Positions 7,695 to 15,696 of a stretch of 64,000 nucleotides of DNA are shown here, piece by piece; positions within the stretch are counted from its first letter, which is position 1; each line of letters begins with the position of its first letter. The stretch is from SB25 sp029560875. Lineage in GTDB: Bacteria > Bacteroidota > Bacteroidia > Bacteroidales > Tenuifilaceae. The notes under the pieces were generated by a model. That model worked only from the letters and a program-made list of their open reading frames with translations. It was not told where the DNA came from and ran no database searches. A program made the position numbers and the translations under genes. Where the stretch lies: positions 1-64,000 of the forward strand of contig DAOOPM010000002.1 in NCBI GenBank assembly GCA_035388225.1, written 5' to 3'.

Positions 7695-8786
7695 TTATTT
7701 AACGAATACACACACAGGACACAATGATGGAGGCCCCCATAACATAGCATTTGAGAAATCTTGAATTGCTCCATTTTTCCAAAGTCTAATACCTATACCA
7801 TCTTCATATCCGACTACATATACATCATTGTTTAATACATAAACAGAATTAGCACTTGCCTCATTAGTTCCATCAGTAAGAATTTGTTCTATTCCATTTT
7901 TACATAGTTTAGCAACCCAATTCCCATTTTTAAATCCTGCACCTGCAACATACACATCATTACCTGACACAAAAATTGAACCTCCTGAATTATTGTATAA
8001 AACACTACCATTTTTCCAAGTTTTAGAACCAACTACATACACATCGCTATTCGAAACAAAAACGGAATTAGCGCTTGAGTTTGAATTTGATTCAGACGAT
8101 AAATCAAGATATTGCTCTACTCCGTTTTTCCAAAGTTTGGCATTAAAAAACCCATACTGACCAGTTCTTGCAGAACCAACTACATACACATCGCTATTCG
8201 AAACAAAAACGGAATAAGCGCTTGAGTTTGAATTTGATTCAGACGATAAATCAAGATATTGCTCTACTCCGTTTTTCCAAAGTTTGGCAATTGAAACTCC
8301 ACTACCAAGGTAAGCAAAACCACAGGCATACACATCATTTCCTGATACATAAACTGAATGAACATACTCACTAACAGTTCCATCAGAAAGTTTATAGAGG
8401 ACATTTCCATTTTTCCATATGGTAGCAATGAATCCGTTATTTTCGTCATATAATACATAGCCTCCTACATATACATCATTTCCTGACACAAAAACTGAAC
8501 GCGCAAAAGCCCTGCTACTTTCTTCTGAAAGAATTTGTGTTTCTCCATTTTCCCAAAGTTTAGCAACGAGTTTTGCACTGCCTTCTTCAGCTATACCACA
8601 ACCAGTTATATAAACAACAGGAACTTTGTTTGGCACTGTTTCATCTTTTTTGCAACTTGAAAAAACAGAACCGATTAGGAGGAAGCCAAGCGTTATGAGA
8701 ATAAAACCTTTCCTGTTCTTTTGACTTTTCTGATACGTAATGGTTTCTACTTTCATTACACATTCTAAATTTCTTTTTGGTATCAT
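7695..8786 (-). CDS. Lipoprotein with tandem propeller-like repeats
   Basis: A 363-residue predicted exported lipoprotein with lipobox LIGSVFSSC. The true start may be the internal Met at 8756, which shortens the pre-signal region. After the Cys it is built of about six units of roughly 49 residues around VSGNDVYVGGY and WKNG, the pattern of a beta-propeller-like surface protein. Two adjacent units (DNA about 8026-8148 and 8173-8295, offset 147 bases) are almost identical, so one repeat was recently duplicated in frame. No enzyme motif is seen. It is the sole gene of its cassette. Confidence 0.75.
   Translation of the reverse strand: MIPKRNLECVMKVETITYQKSQKNRKGFILITLGFLLIGSVFSSCKKDETVPNKVPVVYITGCGIAEEGSAKLVAKLWENGETQILSEESSRAFARSVFVSGNDVYVGGYVLYDENNGFIATIWKNGNVLYKLSDGTVSEYVHSVYVSGNDVYACGFAYLGSGVSIAKLWKNGVEQYLDLSSESNSNSSAYSVFVSNSDVYVVGSARTGQYGFFNAKLWKNGVEQYLDLSSESNSNSSANSVFVSNSDVYVVGSKTWKNGSVLYNNSGGSIFVSGNDVYVAGAGFKNGNWVAKLCKNGIEQILTDGTNEASANSVYVLNNDVYVVGYEDGIGIRLWKNGAIQDFSNAMLWGPPSLCPVCVFVK
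8026..8295 (-). repeat. Two near-identical 147-bp in-frame repeats
   Basis: The block around ACATCGCTATTCG (8041) recurs 147 bases on (8188) with only a few changes over more than 100 bases. It encodes one 49-residue unit of the lipoprotein. The match is far closer than between its other units. Confidence 0.85.
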
Positions 8787-8882
8787 TTTTCAATCCCTGA
8801 TTTGTGTCGGGCGCAACTTTTAATTAAATATTAAAATCTTTTTAAAGTTGCAGTCACTCTTATATTATATGGTATCTGGGTG

Positions 8883-9070
8883 ACGGCTAACGTTTTGCAA
8901 ATAGACGTAGGCGGGCTTTCGAAGCTTCCTGTGTCTATACCCACAAAAGGTTATTTAAAGATAAATGTTTATTAGCGAGGTGCAAAATAAATACGCGCTT
9001 CAGCGCACCTTAATTTAGCACCGAGCGATGACCGAGTCCGCCCGCTTACGTTTATTTGCTGTTACCACTA
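8883..9070 (-). other. attC-like site 7 (long form, 188 bp)
   Basis: Cores are ACGGCTAAC (8883-8891) and GTTACCACTA (9061-9070). Stem GCAAATAGACGTAGGCGGG pairs with CCCGCTTACGTTTATTTGC. The left spacer is GTTTT (5) instead of the usual GGnnn, and the right spacer is 1-2 nt. The interior is longer and unrelated to the other sites. It closes the DUF2975/HTH cassette, and the HTH gene's last codons run into it. Confidence 0.85.
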
Positions 9071-9288
9071 GTAGCTTTTTTGTTCTTTGTCTTATACTCA
9101 AGAATGTCGCCAGGTTGGCATTCGAGAACCTTACAAATGGACTCAAGAGTGTCGAACCGAACGCCTTTAGCTTTACCAGTTTTTAAAATAGATAAGTTTA
9201 CCGTTGTAAGTCCTACACGTTGTGAGAGTTCATTTAGCGACATTTTTCGTTTCGCCATCATTACGTCCAAATTAATTACTATAGCCAT
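9052..9288 (-). CDS. XRE/Cro-CI family HTH regulator
   Basis: A 78-residue DNA-binding protein that is almost entirely one helix-turn-helix domain of the YozG type: MAKRKMSLNELSQRVGLT, then NLSILKTGKAKGVRF and LESICKVLECQPGDILEY. Such regulators are typically paired with a DUF2975 membrane protein, as here (2-base gap, shared operon). It probably controls its own cassette through the inverted repeat at 9899-9934. The C-terminal few residues are encoded inside attC site 7 and may vary with the site. Confidence 0.88.
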   Translation of the reverse strand: MAIVINLDVMMAKRKMSLNELSQRVGLTTVNLSILKTGKAKGVRFDTLESICKVLECQPGDILEYKTKNKKATSGNSK

Positions 9289-9290
9289 AA

Positions 9291-9833
9291 CTAAATGAAT
9301 GATTCGTTTTCTTTTTTAATAAATAAAGCTCTTGTCACGAATTGTTTAACAGACCATAAAATAATTGCCAAAAGAAAATACATTGTCTGCGGACTTTCAA
9401 AAACAAATAGCTTTGTAAATGACCTAAAAAATAAATTCATTGAGCTTTCTGTAGATGTCCAGTCTGAAATATGAACCTCCGAGAAATTATTGAACAATAC
9501 TTGTATCGCGCCTAAAGTCGCTAACAAAACACAGGAAAGTATAACGCCATCAAATACTTTTAAACTAGTCTCATCAAAGAACCCAGTCAGCGTATATCTT
9601 TTGAAAAGTCGTACCAATAAGAAGCCAACATACAAAAAGATAACATTGCTAACAATTTGTGTAACAAACCAAATTGAAGGTGCTTGATTTGTCGGCACAA
9701 CATAAGCTGAGTCATTGATTAAAAATGAAATAAACCAACGAGTATGATATATTAACGCTAAAAATGAAAAAGCAATTGTTGTCCACAACACTGCCTTAAT
9801 TAAATTGAGTTTTGAAAGTTTTGTCCTGTCCAT
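9291..9833 (-). CDS. DUF2975-type membrane protein
   Basis: About 180 residues with four predicted membrane segments (beginning AVLWTTIAFSFLALIYH), and a large loop between the first two. It fits the DUF2975 family found beside YozG-like regulators. The start at 9833 (MDRTKLSK) is preferred over an upstream Met at 9863, because the -7 box of the promoter overlaps the latter. A sensing role together with the HTH protein is known only by association. Confidence 0.78.
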   Translation of the reverse strand: MDRTKLSKLNLIKAVLWTTIAFSFLALIYHTRWFISFLINDSAYVVPTNQAPSIWFVTQIVSNVIFLYVGFLLVRLFKRYTLTGFFDETSLKVFDGVILSCVLLATLGAIQVLFNNFSEVHISDWTSTESSMNLFFRSFTKLFVFESPQTMYFLLAIILWSVKQFVTRALFIKKENESFI

Positions 9834-9860
9834 TGTCTTAAAGTTTAAATAATTATTGTA

Positions 9861-9891
9861 CAAACGTAATAATTAATTTAATTAAAACAAA
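9861..9891 (-). promoter_or_regulatory. Cassette-internal promoter for DUF2975/HTH
   Basis: On the minus strand TTTG (9891-9888) is followed by a 19-base spacer and TACGTTTG (9868-9861), an exact match to the Bacteroidota -33/-7 consensus. The start codon at 9833 follows at a suitable distance. The cassette therefore does not depend on a promoter at the array head. Confidence 0.75.
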
Positions 9892-9898
9892 TAATATT

Positions 9899-9934
9899 TA
9901 TCGTTTTATTTTAAATAATAGTCTTAAAACGATA
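9899..9934. promoter_or_regulatory. Perfect 10-bp inverted repeat, candidate operator
   Basis: TATCGTTTTA (9899-9908) and TAAAACGATA (9925-9934), separated by 16 bases, lie directly upstream of the -33 element of the DUF2975/HTH promoter. This is a likely site for the cassette's own HTH protein. Confidence 0.55.
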
Positions 9935-10064
9935 TTTGTCAATTTGAAGTCACGGAAGTAGAAGGCTTAAGTGTGGGTGAAATGTCTAAATATTTGTCCA
10001 GCGGAAAATTGTCGACCGATAAAAATATTGTCTTGGAAACGAATGATTGTCCGTCTTTAGCTAT

Positions 10065-10202
10065 TAGTGGTAACGAACAGCGGTATGTTTTTGTTGCCGA
10101 TTTCGGAGCACGTCACTGTCAAACCACGATGAAGTTTGAAGCGAGCTACAACCGTTGATTTCAGCACTATTTCGGCAATAAAACATACCGCATGTTATGG
10201 GC
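10065..10202 (-). other. attC-like site 8
   Basis: Cores are TAGTGGTAAC (10065-10074) and GTTATGGGC (10194-10202). Stem GCGGTATGTTTT pairs perfectly with AAAACATACCGC. Spacers are GAACA (5) and 2 nt. The interior is unlike the other sites. It closes the 101-residue membrane-protein cassette. Confidence 0.88.
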
Positions 10203-10248
10203 TGGTTTTCCTTCTTTTTCTTGATTATATTTTCAAAAAGTAAGGATA

Positions 10249-10554
10249 TTATAGGAAAGCAGCAGCTCCGCCTAAAATAGCTCCAAACACAGTTAGCAGT
10301 AAAATAATTCCTATTAAAGAAATCACTAAACCTGCAATCGCTAATCCTTTTGGTTGTTTAAATACGCCAACAAAGGATAATATCAAACCTAGTAACCAAA
10401 TTATCCAACCTAAAACTGGAACCCAGCCTAAAAATACCGCTATTAAAGCAAGTACGAAACCAGCAGTTCCAACACCATTTGATTTCTTTTCCGTTTGATT
10501 AATAATTACTGTTTGTCCTGCCTGATTTGAGGAGTTTTGATTTTCGTTTGTCAT
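10249..10554 (-). CDS. Small hydrophobic membrane protein, DUF4190-like
   Basis: A 101-residue protein. A polar, Asn/Gln-rich N-terminus (about 30 residues) is followed by two or three membrane segments rich in Gly and Leu: VGTAGFVLALIAVFLGWV (about 27-44), an adjacent hydrophobic stretch, and LAIAGLVISLIGIILLL (about 71-87). It resembles DUF4190-type proteins, whose function is unknown. It is the sole gene of its cassette. The 200 bases between its start and site 9 contain nothing I can identify. Confidence 0.7.
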   Translation of the reverse strand: MTNENQNSSNQAGQTVIINQTEKKSNGVGTAGFVLALIAVFLGWVPVLGWIIWLLGLILSFVGVFKQPKGLAIAGLVISLIGIILLLTVFGAILGGAAAFL

Positions 10555-10753
10555 AATAATGAGATTTAAATTTTCCTACTCGTATGGCTTTTCGGTATCG
10601 CCCCGTTTTTTTAATGGTAGCTGGTCTCCACTTATTATAATTTGTCGTTTGTTTCTGGAAACTTAATTCTAATTTCAGTTTTCACGAACTGTCAAACATC
10701 AATGTTGGCTGTTCTTTTATCTGTGTCATTTCGCTGTATCGTTTCTTAAACTT

Positions 10754-10893
10754 GCCCATAACGGTTGACGGCTGGGCCCGCTGGGGAGTGAAAAGCCAGC
10801 GTCCATGTCCGCCGTAAAAACCACACTAAAGGTAGAAAATGTTTCTTAATCTGCCAAATCCGCCCCAGTGAGCTGAGCCGTGTGTTATGCACC
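10754..10893 (-). other. attC-like site 9
   Basis: Cores are GCCCATAAC (10754-10762) and GTTATGCACC (10884-10893). The stem around ACGGCTGGGCCCGCTGGGG pairs with CCCCAGTGAGCTGAGCCGT. Spacers are GGTTG (5) and 2 nt. From CATAACGG inward it is identical to site 10, because it closes the second copy of the duplicated cassette. Confidence 0.9.
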
Positions 10894-11369
10894 GTAATTT
10901 CTTCATTCTACTCGTTCGCTTATTCTCTTCTCGTCTTTATTCTCTTCGTCTTTTTCTTAATTCTCTCTTTCCCATTTGCGTTTTTCACTCAGTTTTCTGC
11001 TCTATTCTCGTATTCAATTCTCGGTTTTGTTTTCTAGTCGTTTATCCATTCGTTTTCTACGTGGCGTTTTCTCGTGATTCAATCCGTTTTCTCGCTGCGA
11101 AAAATTCTCATTCAGCGCATTTCCTCTAAAAATTTTCCTTAAAGTCATATTTTTTCTTCAGTCGGAGTAGGGTAGAGCCGTTATCGCTATGATGATGTCT
11201 GTTCGATAAATTATTGCTTGGCTACGCTTGACCGTCCTCCATAAATTTGGTTTCTCGATTTCGATTTGGTCAATTCGCCGTGTCGGATTCTGTCGTTTCG
11301 TTTCAGTTTGTAGGGCGGTCAATCGGAGCCATTCTGTCGTTTCGTGCGGGTGTCATTATGGTGCATAAC
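10763..11369 (-). repeat. 607-bp cassette, tandem copy 2
   Basis: This cassette is base-for-base the same as 11370-11976 as far as I can read it. Duplication of a whole cassette with its attC is what integration of two copies, or unequal recombination between attC sites, would give. Confidence 0.9.
10894..11359 (-). ncRNA. Non-coding body of duplicated cassette, copy 2
   Basis: No strong gene. Shared elements with the 6367-6798 cassette are GCTTGACCGTCC (11226-11237), GGGCGGTCAATCG (11313-11325) and two copies of CTGTCGTTTCGT (11290 and 11334), in the same order and spacing. The middle is rich in GAAAA on the minus strand. A minus-strand ORF of 44 basic residues (11148-11014, MTLRKIFRGN start) is possible but has no recognisable relative. 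A structured RNA or a small basic peptide are the alternatives. Confidence 0.35.
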
Positions 11370-11500
11370 GGTTGACGGCTGGGCCCGCTGGGGAGTGAAA
11401 AGCCAGCGTCCATGTCCGCCGTAAAAACCACACTAAAGGTAGAAAATGTTTCTTAATCTGCCAAATCCGCCCCAGTGAGCTGAGCCGTGTGTTATGCACC
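11360..11500 (-). other. attC-like site 10
   Basis: Cores are GGTGCATAAC (11360-11369) and GTTATGCACC (11491-11500), which are perfect reverse complements because the same cassette lies on both sides. Stem and 5/2 spacers are as in site 9. Confidence 0.9.
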
Positions 11501-11976
11501 GTAATTTCTTCATTCTACTCGTTCGCTTATTCTCTTCTCGTCTTTATTCTCTTCGTCTTTTTCTTAATTCTCTCTTTCCCATTTGCGTTTTTCACTCAGT
11601 TTTCTGCTCTATTCTCGTATTCAATTCTCGGTTTTGTTTTCTAGTCGTTTATCCATTCGTTTTCTACGTGGCGTTTTCTCGTGATTCAATCCGTTTTCTC
11701 GCTGCGAAAAATTCTCATTCAGCGCATTTCCTCTAAAAATTTTCCTTAAAGTCATATTTTTTCTTCAGTCGGAGTAGGGTAGAGCCGTTATCGCTATGAT
11801 GATGTCTGTTCGATAAATTATTGCTTGGCTACGCTTGACCGTCCTCCATAAATTTGGTTTCTCGATTTCGATTTGGTCAATTCGCCGTGTCGGATTCTGT
11901 CGTTTCGTTTCAGTTTGTAGGGCGGTCAATCGGAGCCATTCTGTCGTTTCGTGCGGGTGTCATTATGGTGCATAAC
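11370..11976 (-). repeat. 607-bp cassette, tandem copy 1
   Basis: First copy, in reading order from the integrase, of the duplicated non-coding cassette. The conserved inverted repeat lies at 11833-11844 and 11920-11932, and the candidate 44-residue ORF at 11755-11621. There is no other gene content. Confidence 0.9.
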
Positions 11977-12102
11977 GGCTGGGGGTTGGTAAAGTGCAGG
12001 AGATTGAAACGATTTCTTGTCCTACGCTACGAAGGTACGAAAAAGCAAGAAAGTTTCCTAATCCGCTGGTTACCTGCATTTTATTAACCCCTTGTTAGCA
12101 CC
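11967..12102 (-). other. attC-like site 11
   Basis: Cores are GGTGCATAAC (11967-11976) and GTTAGCACC (12094-12102). Stem GGGGTTGGTAAAGTGCAGG pairs with CCTGCATTTTATTAACCCC. Spacers are GGCTG (5) and 2 nt. It closes the restriction-modification cassette. Confidence 0.88.
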
Positions 12103-12204
12103 TGGCAGTTAATCATATCGTTACGATGGGATTAACTTTTGCTACATATTCTTGAAGTTCTATTATTACCTGTGCGGGAAGGGCTGGAAGGCTATTTGGC
12201 AAAA

Positions 12205-12240
12205 AAATGCTTGTAGCGTGGATTTGTGCGTTTTGCCAAA
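12205..12240. repeat. Hairpin downstream of the restriction-modification gene
   Basis: GGCAAAA and TTTTGCC face each other across about 20 bases (GGCAAAAAAATGC to GCGTTTTGCC). It lies between the gene's stop and attC site 11. It shares the ACGCACAAA/TTTGTGCGT motif with the hairpin at the other end of the same cassette. It could act as a terminator or be the remnant of a small element. Confidence 0.4.
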
Positions 12241-12285
12241 GTGCCTGACAGCGGTGGGACGGTGTGAAAAATCATTTATCAAATA

Positions 12286-15200
12286 TTACAATGATTCTTC
12301 TACCTTTATTATTTCTTTGTCTGATAAATTATATAGTTTATAAACTAATTGGTCAATTTCATTATCAGAACTTGCTATTTCAATTTTTAAATCATCAGCT
12401 TTTTTCTTTTGTTCATTAAAATAATTCATCCATTCAACTTCTTCACTTATACTAAATTCAACTTTTTGCTTTTTAAGTTCTTTCAAAAATTCAATAAATT
12501 CAAGTTCGTGCCAATTTTCCAAAGAACTGTTAAGTTTTTGCAATCCAAATTTCATAGAAAAATATTTGCAAAATTGCGTATAGAAATCATCGGCTTTTTT
12601 CATACCATTTAGTATATTATCAACTCTTAATATGATTTCTTCTTTATCATTTTCGCTACATTTAATAATTGGCAATTCTTTAAGTAATCGAGAGTTAAAA
12701 CTTGGATAACTTTTATTACTGCTTTTTGGTGATTGCTCGTTTATATAATAAGTAAGTAGTTTTGAATTCACTAAGCCAAGTAAAAATTTTAATGGATAAT
12801 TATCATCTTTTTCGATTATAACAGCTGCTATGTTTTTTACAACTGCAGGTTCTTCAATATAAGTGGCAAAGATTCTAGGGTTAATTATTTCTCTAATAAT
12901 TACTTTTGGATTATCAAAATACATATTCTTTCTTGGCTCTGCCAACCATTCACCATAAGAAATAAACTCATTCTGAGAATAGTAAATGTATCTATTAATA
13001 CCTTGTGAAATGAAAGGGTAATTGAAAGTTTCGTTTTGTGTTTTCGAAATAAATACATCATTATCAATTTCGTATGAGGTTTGTTTTGGGTTTCCTTTAC
13101 CTGTTTGGTAGACTTTAACTCCCATTACTTGGTCATAGACTTCAATTAAAGGAACTGTATTTATTGGTTTTATGATGCTTTTAATGACAACGAAAGTTTT
13201 TTCAACGTCTGGGTTTTCATTTATAAATTCTAACTTATTTATTAGTGAAACAGGTTTGTCAGTTTTGCTAATATTTGAAAGGTCTTTATAATAAAAATAT
13301 TTTGCATCTAATCCTTTTTGATGAAGTATTATTATTGAAGTAGGTAAGTTCACATCATCGAATACATCATCACCCAATTTAATGTTAGTTATTCCTTCAA
13401 AATTATTTGTTACATAATGTCTTAGGTCTTTAAAGTACTCTTTTTCAAGATAGGAATCAGGCATAATGTAACTTAATGTGCCATTGTTCTTTGTTAGCAT
13501 TGAACCTAATTGAATAAAGTATTTATAAGAATCAATGTTACCAAAACTAGTTTCTTTAAATTTAATTTTCAGCCAATTTTTACCACTAAGTTCTGCACCA
13601 TAAGGTGGATTTCCAATTACAACATCAAAACCACCTTTTGCAAATATTTCGGGAAATTCATTTTGCCAATTAAATGCTTTTTCATTTGCAATTTCAGGGT
13701 CATCAATTAATGAGTTCCCACATTTAATGTTGTTACTTAGCGTGTTTAGTTTTCTCCCTTTTCTTGCAGTTCTTAACCAAAGAGATAATTTCGCTATTTC
13801 AACCGATTCTTCATTTATGTCAACACCATAAATGTTTTTTTCAAGAATGTCAGTTGATATGTCGGAGAAGATAAGCCCACCACCAAATAGTTGGGTTCTT
13901 AATTCGTCAATTTTCCTATGTTCTTCAATTAAAAATTCTAAAGCTTGATTTAAAAACGCACCCGAGCCACAAGCTGGGTCAAGAATAGTTAATGAAATCA
14001 ACCAATCCTGATATTTTTTTAGTTTTTCGTCTAGTTCTTTAATTGTTTCTTTTCTTCTGTTTTTTCTTCCTTTAGCATATTCTTCATCAACAATTCCGAA
14101 TGAATTGCGTTTTTCTTCGCAAAGTTTACCAATGGAGTTTTCTACAATGTATTTGGTAATGTATTTTGGCGTGTAAAAGATTCCGTCTTTTTTCCGTTTT
14201 GTTTTCTGAGAATCAATGTTTTCACCTTTTATTTCAGCCTGTACGTTTTCAATTTCTCCAAGCGAATGCTCAAAAATATGACCAAGTATATTTACGTCAA
14301 CTTCTGTGTCGAAGTCGTAATTGCTTAATTTTAAAGTATGTTCTTTTAAAACATCATCGTCAATTACTACGTTTTCTAAAATTTCATCAGTTAGAAATAG
14401 ACCGCCATTGTAAGCAAAAATCTCTTGTCGTTTTTCACTTTTGGGTCTACCAACATTCAGAATGTGGAAATACTTTCTAAAAAGTGAGTAAAGCGATTTT
14501 ACATCGCCAAAATCCACATCATCCTTCCATTTTTCAATGATTTGTAAAATTGAATTGGCTGGTAGTAACTGCTTATCTTCCGCAAAGAATATGAATAAAA
14601 ACCTGTCAATTAGTTTTTGAGTTTTCTTGAAAAGTGTGAGTTTGTCAACCTCTGGATTATTCTTAACAAGATTTTGGTAAAGAGCTTCACGAAACTTCGA
14701 ATAGTCTGAATAGAGCTGTTTTGTGATATTCTCTTCCTTCGCTAAAGAACTTTCCTTGATTTTTAGAGGTAAATCATTGAGTAAATTGTCTTTTGCAAGG
14801 CAAAGCCACAGCAATGAAAATTCTTCCTTTGTGAGTTTAAATAAATCAAATTCAAAGTGATTTACAGCGTTTTGAATGTAAAACCGTAACTTTTCAAAGT
14901 TAGAAGTGATTACGTAAACGCATTTAGGATGATGATTTTTATACCCAAATGCTTGAGCTTCTACTTTTCCAAGGTCAGTTGTGTCAGTTGATTTTAATTC
15001 GATTACTGCAATTGCATTTTCATTTCTTAATATTGCTCCGTCTGCCTTTTTGCTATCGCTAACATTCTTTAATTCTGTTGTTAAATTAAAATTCGGGTGT
15101 GGATTCAGTGTGTAGTCAAATATTTTTACAAAAAGTTCTCTCAAAAACCCTTCTTGAAATTGTTCTTCCTTTGAATTCCTTATGTTTTCTTGAATTTCAG

Positions 15201-15303
15201 CATTGCCAAAATACAATTTAAATTCAGCGAATTTTTTATCAATTAACGCTGAATCAAGTTCGTCTAAGTATTTCTTTTCTACCGATTTTTGAAATAAACT
15301 CAT
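12286..15303 (-). CDS. Single-chain type II (IIG/IIL-like) restriction-modification enzyme
   Basis: A 1005-residue fusion of nuclease, adenine-N6 DNA methyltransferase and target-recognition regions. A PD-(D/E)xK-like segment AIAVIELKSTDTT lies near residue 100. The SAM motif DPACGSGAFLNQ is near 437-448 and the catalytic NPPYG near 564-568. The C-terminal third resembles the TaqI/Eco57I-type recognition domain (NSKLLTYYINEQSP near 855) and ends in a coiled coil. Such enzymes need no separate methylase or specificity gene, which suits a one-gene cassette. It would restrict unmodified incoming DNA while protecting the host. It is the largest cassette in the array; no truncation is seen. Confidence 0.88.
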   Translation of the reverse strand: MSLFQKSVEKKYLDELDSALIDKKFAEFKLYFGNAEIQENIRNSKEEQFQEGFLRELFVKIFDYTLNPHPNFNLTTELKNVSDSKKADGAILRNENAIAVIELKSTDTTDLGKVEAQAFGYKNHHPKCVYVITSNFEKLRFYIQNAVNHFEFDLFKLTKEEFSLLWLCLAKDNLLNDLPLKIKESSLAKEENITKQLYSDYSKFREALYQNLVKNNPEVDKLTLFKKTQKLIDRFLFIFFAEDKQLLPANSILQIIEKWKDDVDFGDVKSLYSLFRKYFHILNVGRPKSEKRQEIFAYNGGLFLTDEILENVVIDDDVLKEHTLKLSNYDFDTEVDVNILGHIFEHSLGEIENVQAEIKGENIDSQKTKRKKDGIFYTPKYITKYIVENSIGKLCEEKRNSFGIVDEEYAKGRKNRRKETIKELDEKLKKYQDWLISLTILDPACGSGAFLNQALEFLIEEHRKIDELRTQLFGGGLIFSDISTDILEKNIYGVDINEESVEIAKLSLWLRTARKGRKLNTLSNNIKCGNSLIDDPEIANEKAFNWQNEFPEIFAKGGFDVVIGNPPYGAELSGKNWLKIKFKETSFGNIDSYKYFIQLGSMLTKNNGTLSYIMPDSYLEKEYFKDLRHYVTNNFEGITNIKLGDDVFDDVNLPTSIIILHQKGLDAKYFYYKDLSNISKTDKPVSLINKLEFINENPDVEKTFVVIKSIIKPINTVPLIEVYDQVMGVKVYQTGKGNPKQTSYEIDNDVFISKTQNETFNYPFISQGINRYIYYSQNEFISYGEWLAEPRKNMYFDNPKVIIREIINPRIFATYIEEPAVVKNIAAVIIEKDDNYPLKFLLGLVNSKLLTYYINEQSPKSSNKSYPSFNSRLLKELPIIKCSENDKEEIILRVDNILNGMKKADDFYTQFCKYFSMKFGLQKLNSSLENWHELEFIEFLKELKKQKVEFSISEEVEWMNYFNEQKKKADDLKIEIASSDNEIDQLVYKLYNLSDKEIIKVEESL

Positions 15304-15404
15304 AATTCCTTCTTAATCACTTTTTACGTTCAATTTTGATTCACCAAATTACTACTTTTCTTTCATTGTAGAAACATTCGGAATACCGTAAGGGTGCGGT
15401 GGGA

Positions 15405-15470
15405 AAAAAAGCAAGTGTGTGACTGCGAAGGGAAGGTTGCAGGGAAGGGCAGACACAGTATTGCTTTTTT
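15405..15470. repeat. Long hairpin upstream of the restriction-modification gene
   Basis: AAAAAAGCAA and TTGCTTTTTT form a perfect 10-bp inverted repeat, extended inward by TGTGT/ACACA. It lies about 100 bases upstream of the gene and next to the cassette start, and could shape a leader RNA. The remaining bases of 15304-15545 show no gene. Confidence 0.5.
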
Positions 15471-15545
15471 GTGCGTTGGGATTTCTTTTGTCTTTTCTGT
15501 CAATATGTAGCAAAATTCCCTTTGTCGAAATTTTTTCTTCTGCTT

Positions 15546-15684
15546 GGTGCTAACGGTCGGCTGTTGCTTACGCTGGGGAGTTAACCGTCATCGGCGGTAT
15601 CCGCCGTTAAAAAGTTAGTTAAAGGTAATGAAAATTCTGCATCGGCATCATCAGCCCCAGTGAAAGTAACAGCCTGTTAGCTGC
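15546..15684 (-). other. attC-like site 12
   Basis: Cores are GGTGCTAAC (15546-15554) and GTTAGCTGC (15676-15684). Stem GCTGTTGCTTACGCTGGGG pairs with CCCCAGTGAAAGTAACAGC. Spacers are GGTCG (5) and 2 nt. It closes the first cassette, next to the integrase. Confidence 0.9.
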
Positions 15685-15696
15685 TGTTTTTTATAA

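Noticed and set aside
9973..10158. Plus-strand 61-codon ORF
   Set aside because: Most of it lies inside attC site 8, so the frame is explained by the palindrome.
10887..11736. Two identical plus-strand 80-codon ORFs (10887-11129 and 11494-11736)
   Set aside because: They begin inside the attC core, run against cassette direction and are Phe/Ser-rich mirror readings of a GAAAA-rich minus strand. They are identical only because the cassette is duplicated.
12152..12343. Plus-strand 63-codon ORF beside the restriction gene
   Set aside because: It overlaps the end of the restriction gene and a hairpin, and has no recognisable domain.
43..15684. The palindromes as REP-type repeats or simple terminators
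   Set aside because: Core ends match cassette starts in all twelve cases and the sites sit between unrelated genes at regular one-per-operon spacing, which REP elements and terminators do not explain.
43..15684. CRISPR array
   Set aside because: The repeats are 130-188 bp palindromes separated by genes, not short repeats with uniform spacers, and there are no cas genes.
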